Below are positions 8,273 through 14,141 of a DNA stretch of 30,895 nt, one piece after another. The notes below the pieces were generated by a model, which did no database searches, had not been told where the DNA came from, and saw only the letters and a program-made list of their open reading frames with translations. Positions within the stretch are counted from its first letter, which is position 1; every line of letters begins with the position of its first letter. Source of the DNA: CAWHOW01 sp050013795 (GTDB taxonomy: Bacteria > Bacteroidota > Bacteroidia > Bacteroidales > CG2-30-32-10); the NCBI GenBank assembly GCA_050013795.1, contig JBEKEO010000017.1:1-30895 (forward strand), written 5' to 3'. A program made the position numbers and the translations under genes.

Positions 8273-9520
8273 CTATTCCGAATCTACAAGTTTATATACT
8301 TTATCGTTTCTCCTTACAAGTTCTAATATGGGAATGGAGCAAACATTACCTTTTACTGCAGATTTTGTTTTTTCGAGGGCAATGCGTATTTCAGAAATCT
8401 TTATTTCAGCAACTCCTGTGGTAGGGCCTATGATAAGCAGATCATCCGATTCGCCGATTTCATTCGTCTCGATTTTTATTTCAGCAACTTTTAAATTCGA
8501 AAAATAGTTGGTCACCTTACCGATGTATACTTTGGTTTTCGTTGCACGCGAACCATATTGCTCCGTCCATTCGCCTGTTTTTCTTCCCAAGTAATAACCA
8601 TCCCAGAATCCGCGGTTATAAACAGATCCAAGCCGCAAGATCCACTCATCAATCTTGTCTTTTGTGTATGTTCCGTTAAATATAGCATCAACTGCTTCGC
8701 GATAACAGGCGGTAACAGTTTTAACATATTCGGGGGAACGTCCCCTACCCTCTATCTTCAACACGTTAACTCCGGCATGTATTATTTTATCCAGGAAACC
8801 AATGGTACAAAGGTCTTTTGGCGACATGATGTATTCCTTATCAATCTCAAGCTCATATCCTTCTTCTTTATCTTTAACAAGATAGGCTCTTCTGCAAAGC
8901 TGAAGGCATGCTCCGCGATTTGCAGAATAATTCATATTATCAAGGCTTAAGTAACATTTTCCCGATATAGCCATGCACAAAGCGCCATGTGCAAATATCT
9001 CAATCTTTACAAGGTTCCCGGCAGGTCCTTTTATTTGTTCTTTTTCAATTAACTTAACTATTTCCGCAACCTGCTTAAGCGAAAGTTCTCTTGCTGTTAC
9101 TATAACATCAGCATACTGCGAATAATATTTAACTGCTTCAATATTCGTGATATTGCACTGCGTTGATATATGAACTTCTATCCCCACTTTCTTTGCATAC
9201 ATTATGACCGACATGTCGGAAGCGATGATGGCGGAAATGTAATTTTCTTTTGCAGCATCCACAATTGATTTCATTAAATCAAGTTCAGCGTCATAAATAA
9301 TGGTATTGAGAGTAAGGTAGGTTTTAATATTATTCTCTTTGCAGACAGATGATATCTTACGCAAATCATCTATTGTAAAGTTATTTGCTGATCGTGAACG
9401 CATATTAAGCTGATCAATGCCGAAATAAACAGCATCGGTGTTTGCCTGTATCGCAGCCATAAGCGATTCATACGAACCGACAGGCGACATAATCTCTATT
9501 TCTTTTAAAGAGCCTTTCAT
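8273..9520 (-). CDS. Peptidase U32 family protein
   Basis: 415 aa from the ATG at 9518-9520. A TTG three codons upstream (9527-9529) is possible but less likely. The N-terminal barrel is typical of the family: IMSPVGSYESLMAA, then DAVYFG, NMRSRSANNF and TYLTLNT. The hallmark region follows: HISTQCN, then IEIFAHGALCMAISGKCYLS, with NRGACLQLCRR after it. These cysteines correspond to the conserved Cys positions of U32 proteins, several of which act with Fe-S clusters in RNA or cofactor hydroxylation (RlhA, UbiU/V) rather than as proteases. The exact substrate here is unknown. The gene stands alone and converges on the T9SS gene across a shared terminator. Its last ~33 codons exist as a second, decayed copy at 3913-4014. 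Confidence 0.93.
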   Translation of the reverse strand: MKGSLKEIEIMSPVGSYESLMAAIQANTDAVYFGIDQLNMRSRSANNFTIDDLRKISSVCKENNIKTYLTLNTIIYDAELDLMKSIVDAAKENYISAIIASDMSVIMYAKKVGIEVHISTQCNITNIEAVKYYSQYADVIVTARELSLKQVAEIVKLIEKEQIKGPAGNLVKIEIFAHGALCMAISGKCYLSLDNMNYSANRGACLQLCRRAYLVKDKEEGYELEIDKEYIMSPKDLCTIGFLDKIIHAGVNVLKIEGRGRSPEYVKTVTACYREAVDAIFNGTYTKDKIDEWILRLGSVYNRGFWDGYYLGRKTGEWTEQYGSRATKTKVYIGKVTNYFSNLKVAEIKIETNEIGESDDLLIIGPTTGVAEIKISEIRIALEKTKSAVKGNVCSIPILELVRRNDKVYKLVDSE

Positions 9521-9654
9521 GCCCTGCAAAATTACAAAAAATACAGCAGCATGATATATAAAGTCAATGTTTGAAACGGGAAAACCAATATATTTTGATT
9601 ACTGTTTTTTAATCAGTTCAAATTAAATATAAACAGTCTGTCATAATATTTATT

Positions 9655-9662
9655 TATTTTTG
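9655..9662 (+). promoter_or_regulatory. -7 element for the lipoprotein gene
   Basis: TATTTTTG, an exact TAnnTTTG match, ends 37 nt before the ATG at 9700. No convincing TTG at -33 was found, so only the -7 element is called. Confidence 0.4.
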
Positions 9663-9699
9663 TCTTATTATATCTGTTTCAACATTTAATAATACGATC

Positions 9700-10218
9700 A
9701 TGAAAAGAATAATTTCAGGTTTCAGTTTGTTGTTTGCAATGGCAATGTTCATTTCCTGTGGGCCAACTTCGGACGATGCAATAAAGTATAACGATTCGCT
9801 TGTTAATCTGCAATCTAAGGTTTTTGAAAAAGAATCCGCCCTTATTGATGCGATGGATAAAAACACTACCGATAAAATTGATCCATTATACAAAGACCTG
9901 TTAACACAAATTGATAAAGCCAGTGACACCCTTGAAAAGATCGGAAAATTTGGTGACAAAACAGACATGAAAGATGCCGTTATGAAAGTCCTTGCAACAT
10001 ATAAGTCTGTTGCTACAAATGAATATCCCGAAATAATCAGAATAGCAAAAATGCCTGATTCTCTTTATTCACCGGAAGAGGAGAATAAAAGAATAGACCT
10101 TTCGAAAAAGATTGATGACGAGTTAGATAAAGTCGTTAATGATTTTCTTGAAGTACAGAAAGGCTTTTCTGTAAAATATAAATTCGAATTATCAACAGCA
10201 GAGAAAGAAAAGAAATAA
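9700..10218 (+). CDS. Lipoprotein of unknown function (172 aa)
   Basis: Lipoprotein signal peptide with lipobox FISC (Cys20) followed by GPTSDD, so it is predicted to be lipid-anchored in the cell envelope. The mature part is charged and almost all helical by composition: KYNDSLVNLQSKVFEKESAL opens a long helix, and later segments (DKASDTLEKIG, KKIDDELDKVVNDFLEVQKG) suggest a helical bundle or coiled coil. It ends in a lysine-rich tail. No enzyme motif is visible. It resembles small helical surface lipoproteins annotated in Bacteroidota and Leptospira (LIC11966-like), from recollection only. It is monocistronic, with its own -7 element and a strong terminator. Confidence 0.85.
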   Translation: MKRIISGFSLLFAMAMFISCGPTSDDAIKYNDSLVNLQSKVFEKESALIDAMDKNTTDKIDPLYKDLLTQIDKASDTLEKIGKFGDKTDMKDAVMKVLATYKSVATNEYPEIIRIAKMPDSLYSPEEENKRIDLSKKIDDELDKVVNDFLEVQKGFSVKYKFELSTAEKEKK

Positions 10219-10237
10219 TTGCAGAATTGCTTTTGAA

Positions 10238-10268
10238 AACCGCCTCTTCACAACTGAGGTGGTTTTTT
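10238..10268 (+). terminator. Rho-independent terminator
   Basis: Stem AACCGCCTC (10238-10246) with GAGGTGGTT (10256-10264), one G-U pair, a 9-nt loop, then T to 10268. It lies 20 nt after the lipoprotein stop. Confidence 0.9.
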
Positions 10269-10281
10269 ATTTTACATTAAA

Positions 10282-10452
10282 ATGACCAAGAAATCGAAAA
10301 TAAAGAAACTGATTGAAGCCGAAGAACGCGAGAAGCGCAAGGAAGATGGTTATTTTGACGGACGTTTTCGTACAAAAGCAGTACCGGATAAAAAGAAAAA
10401 ATATAAGAGGAAAAAGAGAATTGACACTGACAAAACCAATGGAACAGATTGA
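10282..10452 (+). CDS. Small basic protein (56 aa)
   Basis: ATG 10282 to TGA 10450-10452. The product is very basic: it starts MTKKSKIKKLIEAEEREKRK, continues with DGYFDGRFRTKAVPDKKKK, and ends with another Lys/Arg cluster and an acidic-polar tail. There is no signal peptide or membrane segment. The central DGYFDGRFR motif with the following VPDKKK looks conserved-protein-like rather than random, and the stop lies 15 nt before the next ATG, suggesting co-transcription. Positively charged ends suggest nucleic-acid or ribosome contact, which is inference. Open frames on the opposite strand here are shadows. Confidence 0.6.
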   Translation: MTKKSKIKKLIEAEEREKRKEDGYFDGRFRTKAVPDKKKKYKRKKRIDTDKTNGTD

Positions 10453-10467
10453 GAACAAGAAAATCCA

Positions 10468-10818
10468 ATGATAAAGATTACTGTTGCTTCACATACAATT
10501 AAAAAAACCGCGCACAAAGAGGTTGCCGACCTCGTTGTTAAGGTGAATGATATTCTTTATTATGAATACGAATCATTCGATTCTGTCGGGATGCATGCAG
10601 AGTACCATATTTCAGACCTGTCGGTATTGATCATTTACCAGGAAAAAACAAAGTATCATTATCCAGAAAGATTAATAAAGGGAATGCCTGGAGCGGATTC
10701 AGGGAAGGGAGTATTTTACTTTAAAGCATTAAAAACAGGGAACACAACACTTACTATTATACACAATATCAGAAGAAAAATTGAAAGAGAGAGCATCTAT
10801 AATATTATTGTGGAATAA
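10468..10818 (+). CDS. Hypothetical protein, possibly chagasin/I42-like beta-sandwich (116 aa)
   Basis: Cytoplasmic by sequence (no signal peptide) and rich in alternating beta-strand patterns. The C-terminal half, GKGVFYFKALKTGNTTLTII followed by charged residues and ESIYNIIVE, resembles the final strands of chagasin-family (I42) inhibitors, where GxGG, F-x-A and G-x-x-x-L positions recur. The family's NPTTGY loop is missing, so inhibitor function is not supported. It follows the 56-aa gene by 15 nt and is probably in the same operon. Its last 14 bases overlap the 3' end of the convergent DUF6873 gene. Confidence 0.75.
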   Translation: MIKITVASHTIKKTAHKEVADLVVKVNDILYYEYESFDSVGMHAEYHISDLSVLIIYQEKTKYHYPERLIKGMPGADSGKGVFYFKALKTGNTTLTIIHNIRRKIERESIYNIIVE

Positions 10819-11497
10819 ATATAATACTCCCTCCATCGAACAGAGGTCCAGCATATAGTTCAATAATCTCATAGCCTAATGACTTAGCAAATGATTTCAC
10901 TTTTTTGCCATCTTTATAATGCTTTAGTGTACCAAGAATAAATAGTTGATTTCCATTTAATCCGCATGCCCCGCCAAAGAAACCGTTTTGATGATCCTGC
11001 AGAATAATTCCTTCTGGTGAAACCAGCAAAACCTTCCGTTTGTTTTGTAATAGGGTTTTATAAATGCCTTCATCCGAAGTTATATAATAATTGTTTTTCA
11101 AAGGGAGCAGACTGCAACGGGAAAAGCCCTGCTTTACATTTATCTGAACTAGTTCTTTGCAGTCATTTATAATTGCGGCATCCGATATGTCGATTCTGTG
11201 TATTAAATAATGATTTGTAATTACCGCATTGTATCTGGCTGCATCGGGATATGTTTTCCCCACGGGAAGTATTCCTTCGATAAAAGAGACATTTTTATCA
11301 CGAAGGTTTTCTTTGAACTGTTGAGGAAGGTTTGGCGCGATAATTAATCCGGCAGAAGTATTGCAGAAAAAAATATCAGGATGACCGGAAATACTATTCT
11401 CTGTTATTCCCGAAGTTTTAAGTAGAACAAGTTCACCATATTTTTCCAGTTTGTTCTTCGCTTCAGTGGGTATTCTACTATCAGCAATAATCAGCAT
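10805..11497 (-). CDS. DUF6873-like protein with predicted GME fold (230 aa)
   Basis: Resembles the family annotated as 'DUF6873 family GME fold protein', judged from recalled patterns: ADSRIPTEAKNKLEKYG at the start, SGHPDIFFC (37-45), APNLP, GKTYPDAARYNAV (80-92), QGFSRCSLLPL (123-133), ITSDEGIYKTL (139-149), GFFGGACGLNG (172-182) and GPLFDGGSI (217-225). The GME fold is that of amidinotransferases and arginine deiminases. Cys178 in GGACG is a candidate nucleophile by position, and His39, Asp142 and Glu143 are candidate partners; all of this is inference. No reaction is known to me. Its start overlaps the end of the radical SAM gene by 17 nt on the same strand, so the two are translationally linked. 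Confidence 0.8.
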   Translation of the reverse strand: MLIIADSRIPTEAKNKLEKYGELVLLKTSGITENSISGHPDIFFCNTSAGLIIAPNLPQQFKENLRDKNVSFIEGILPVGKTYPDAARYNAVITNHYLIHRIDISDAAIINDCKELVQINVKQGFSRCSLLPLKNNYYITSDEGIYKTLLQNKRKVLLVSPEGIILQDHQNGFFGGACGLNGNQLFILGTLKHYKDGKKVKSFAKSLGYEIIELYAGPLFDGGSIIFIPQ

Positions 11498-12491
11498 GGT
11501 AATTCCTGTTTACAATTGTTCTGTCGGGTATAAACTTCACTCTTTTGTAATGAGAAGAAAGCATTTTTTTATTCGATGCATTGTACCCGATAGCATAATT
11601 CAATTGGTCCGGTGCAACGTAAATATTAATTTCATCTTTCTTAATTTTGTGCAGCAATTCCGCTAATACATCTTTCCAAAGCGTTGTCATTACAAGTTCG
11701 CCGAAAGAAACATGAAATGGTCCTGCAATCAATGATTCGCCGGAGATCAATCCTTCGGAAGGATGCAAGCCCATGCGCAAAACAGTCACATTTGCTTCTT
11801 CAAATATTTTATATACTTCTTTTGCCCATTCCACAGCTTGTTCAAGAGAAAGAGGGTTGTACTTCTTTTCCTTATATAATAGTTCGAGTTCCGTATCTTT
11901 AATTACCAGAGTTGGATAAATACGCGTATTATCGGCACTAAGGGCAACAATATTTTTAGCGGTCATGATTGATTTTTCCAATGTGTCTCCTGGTAATCCA
12001 AGCATCATCTGAAGCCCGAGAGAAAACCCGCTTTCTTTTATCATTTTACTTGCCAGAAAAATTCCTTCTGCATTGTGCCCTCTTCCTGATAACTGCAATA
12101 CTTCATCATCCATTGACTGAGCTCCGAGTTCAATCGTATTTACATGATTTGCTTTCAATAATTGTAGCACTTTTTTATTAATGTAATCGGGGCGTGTCGA
12201 TAAACGAATGCCATGAACAGTTCCGCTTCTAATATAGGGTTGACTGATCTTTAAATATTTTTCCTGTTCGTTAATGGGTATGCCGGTAAAATTACCCCCG
12301 AAGAAACCTATTTCTATTTTGCTGTTTAAAGTTGGGATAGTAGCAATATGCTGTTCAATGATATTGATGACCTCTTCTTCAGAAGGATTTCGTTGGCAAC
12401 CGGAAATATTTCGCTGATTGCAATAAATGCATTGAAACGGACAAGCAAATTGGGGAATAAAAATAGGAATGGTAAAATATTTTAATGCCAT
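11481..12491 (-). CDS. Radical SAM protein, Elp3-like (336 aa)
   Basis: The radical SAM cluster motif CxxxCxxC is at Cys17, Cys21 and Cys24 (FACPFQCIYCNQ), preceded by IPIFIPQ. Barrel motifs follow: IGFFGGNFTGIP, then GIRLSTRPDYI, then TIELGAQSMDDEVLQLSGRG, then GLQMMLGLPGD and ADNTRIYPTLVIKDTELE. This pattern matches the Elp3/HemN-like subgroup (oxygen-independent coproporphyrinogen oxidase and Elp3 relatives). It lacks the acetyltransferase domain of true Elp3, being about 200 residues shorter. The start is ATG 12489-12491. It is upstream of, and overlaps by 17 nt, the DUF6873-like gene, which suggests a two-gene pathway of unknown substrate. Confidence 0.9.
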   Translation of the reverse strand: MALKYFTIPIFIPQFACPFQCIYCNQRNISGCQRNPSEEEVINIIEQHIATIPTLNSKIEIGFFGGNFTGIPINEQEKYLKISQPYIRSGTVHGIRLSTRPDYINKKVLQLLKANHVNTIELGAQSMDDEVLQLSGRGHNAEGIFLASKMIKESGFSLGLQMMLGLPGDTLEKSIMTAKNIVALSADNTRIYPTLVIKDTELELLYKEKKYNPLSLEQAVEWAKEVYKIFEEANVTVLRMGLHPSEGLISGESLIAGPFHVSFGELVMTTLWKDVLAELLHKIKKDEINIYVAPDQLNYAIGYNASNKKMLSSHYKRVKFIPDRTIVNRNYHADYC

Positions 12492-12622
12492 TGTACGAAA
12501 CAGTTTTTATGTTAAAATAAGAAGCACTGAAAATCTGAAATAAGTTAAGAGAAATAAATGGCTAAAGGCAAGCAAAATACGAAGAATTTCTTTAATAGTT
12601 AAGTGAAAACATAATGAAATTA

Positions 12623-12656
12623 TTGATTTTTCATCTGGGTAAAATATTTACATTTG
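12623..12656 (+). promoter_or_regulatory. Promoter of the 253-aa lipoprotein gene
   Basis: TTG (12623-12625), a 23-nt spacer, then TACATTTG (12649-12656), an exact TAnnTTTG. The expected transcript start is near 12663, which favours translation from ATG 12720 over the upstream ATG at 12663. Confidence 0.5.
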
Positions 12657-12719
12657 CATTAAATGTTCTTGGTGCTAAAAATCGGCATTCATAATTTATA
12701 TATTATAAAACATCTTTCA

Positions 12720-13481
12720 ATGAAAAAATTCATTATTCCTTGCATGATCTTATTATTGTCATCCTGTGCGGAAACAAATTTCTATCAGGTTTATAAAACT
12801 AATTTTAATGATGGGGCTTTAACAAAAGAAAAAATTGTTTTTGAAGACAATAATTGTTCAGTTTCTTATAACCTCTGGTTAGAAGGAGGCAACATGGGGT
12901 TTGTTATGTACAATAAAACCGAAAATTATTTGACAGTTAATCTTGCTAAAACATTTTTTGTTTTAAATGGAATTGCATATGAGTTTTTTCAAAACAGAAC
13001 GTTTTACCCATCATCAAATGCAACCGTGGCAAATCTCCCGGGCAATAGCAGGAATAATTTGAATAATGAACTAACCAAAGGCACTGCGACATCTTCGTTG
13101 GATTTTTCAACTGCTTTTATTGAAAAACCTGTATTGACCATCCCTCCAAAAACATCAATAAATATCTCAGGATATATAATCGCCACCTCAAGATATGTTG
13201 ATTGCGGATTATTAAAGTATCCTACCAAAAAGAGTATGAAAACAATAGCATTTGATAATACCAGTTCGCCTTTTACTTTTTATAATATTATTACATATGC
13301 TGTTAAAGGGGATACCTCAAAGCTGGAAAACAGATTTTATGTAAGCGAAATAACAAATTATCCTTCATCAGAAATGTTTAAGACCGTAGATACCTCAATA
13401 TGTGGAGGGAAATTGGATGCTCCCATTGATGTTTTTAAGAATATGACCCCGGATAAATTTTATATAAAATATTCGAAATAA
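12720..13481 (+). CDS. Lipoprotein, conserved in Bacteroidota, function unknown (253 aa)
   Basis: Starting at ATG 12720 gives a clean lipoprotein signal: MKKFIIPCMILLLSSC with lipobox LSSC (Cys16). An in-frame ATG at 12663 would put 19 extra residues before it and lies at the predicted transcript start, so it was rejected. The mature protein begins AETNFYQVYKTNF and has KIVFEDNNCSVSYNLW, GNMGFVMYNKTENYLTVNL and FFVLNGIAYEFF, a mostly beta-sandwich pattern I recall from Bacteroidota hypothetical lipoproteins. It is probably periplasmic-facing or surface-exposed. No catalytic motif is seen. It converges on the RNA methyltransferase gene. Confidence 0.85.
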   Translation: MKKFIIPCMILLLSSCAETNFYQVYKTNFNDGALTKEKIVFEDNNCSVSYNLWLEGGNMGFVMYNKTENYLTVNLAKTFFVLNGIAYEFFQNRTFYPSSNATVANLPGNSRNNLNNELTKGTATSSLDFSTAFIEKPVLTIPPKTSINISGYIIATSRYVDCGLLKYPTKKSMKTIAFDNTSSPFTFYNIITYAVKGDTSKLENRFYVSEITNYPSSEMFKTVDTSICGGKLDAPIDVFKNMTPDKFYIKYSK

Positions 13482-13496
13482 CGCTCTATAAAGCAT

Positions 13497-13511
13497 AATC
13501 GCTAGGCGATT
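13497..13511. terminator. Small hairpin between convergent genes
   Basis: Perfect 6-bp stem AATCGC/GCGATT with loop TAG, located in the 36-nt gap between two convergent stop codons. It lacks a clear T run, so a terminator role is tentative. Confidence 0.35.
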
Positions 13512-13517
13512 CTTATT

Positions 13518-14048
13518 CTAAAGATGCATTTTCCTGAATAATTCCCAAACAACTATTCCTACGCTTACAGAAATATTTAATGAATGCTTAGTGCCAAATT
13601 GCGGGATTTCTATACATTTATTGGCATGACATATTATTTTTTCATCAACTCCGTTAATTTCATTTCCAAATATTAAAGCGATTTTTTCAGAAGGAGAAAA
13701 TGACAATTCTTCTAAGCCACTGCTGCCTTCTACCTGTTCAACAACAATTATGTTGTAATTGTTTTCTTTTAAAATGTTTATTGCATCTAAAGTGTTTTCA
13801 AAATATTTCCAGTCAACTGATTCGGTAGCACCAAGAGCGGATTTATGAATTTCTTTATTTGGAGGAGTTCCTGTAATTCCACATAAATATATTGATTCAA
13901 GCCTGAATGCATCAGCAGTACGAAATATGGAACCTATATTATAAAGGCTCCTTACATTATCCAAGACAATAATAATTGGAGTTTTTGGGGAACGCTTAAA
14001 TTCTTCAACTGTAATCCTGTTTAATTCAGATAATTTCAACTTTCTCAT
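13518..14048 (-). CDS. SpoU (TrmH-family) RNA methyltransferase (176 aa)
   Basis: SPOUT-fold SAM-dependent 2'-O-ribose methyltransferase of tRNA or rRNA. Motif 1 is NIGSIFRTADAF (Asn37, Arg43), motif 2 ALIFGNEINGV near 125-135, and motif 3 IPQFGTKHSLNISVSVGI (148-165) with the conserved Ser156-Leu-Asn158 in the trefoil knot. At 176 aa it is nearly a bare catalytic domain, shorter than E. coli TrmH (about 229 aa) and nearer TrmL in size, so the target nucleotide cannot be named. The start is ATG 14046-14048. It is divergent from mutS, with a 93-bp gap. Confidence 0.93.
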   Translation of the reverse strand: MRKLKLSELNRITVEEFKRSPKTPIIIVLDNVRSLYNIGSIFRTADAFRLESIYLCGITGTPPNKEIHKSALGATESVDWKYFENTLDAINILKENNYNIIVVEQVEGSSGLEELSFSPSEKIALIFGNEINGVDEKIICHANKCIEIPQFGTKHSLNISVSVGIVVWELFRKMHL

Positions 14049-14082
14049 AAATATTCAATTCGACGATATTAAAAAAATATAA

Positions 14083-14110
14083 TTGGTGCAATGATAATTT
14101 TCTAAATTTG
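14083..14110 (+). promoter_or_regulatory. Promoter of mutS
   Basis: TTG (14083-14085), a 17-nt spacer, then TAAATTTG (14103-14110), an exact TAnnTTTG match. It lies 31 nt before the TTG start codon of mutS. Confidence 0.5.
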
Positions 14111-14141
14111 TTTCAAATATTGAAATTGCAATAATAAGTAA

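Noticed and set aside
9521..9529. TTG start for the U32 gene at 9529
   Set aside because: ATG at 9520 is only three codons downstream, and the family's conserved region begins after it.
10267..10468. Minus-strand frames of 63 codons opposite the 56-aa gene
   Set aside because: Phe/Leu-rich translations are complements of a Lys-rich coding strand and run through the lipoprotein terminator side without a promoter; the + frame has the more protein-like composition.
12663..12719. Longer start for the 253-aa lipoprotein
   Set aside because: It would bury the lipoprotein signal 19 residues inside and lies at the predicted transcript start.
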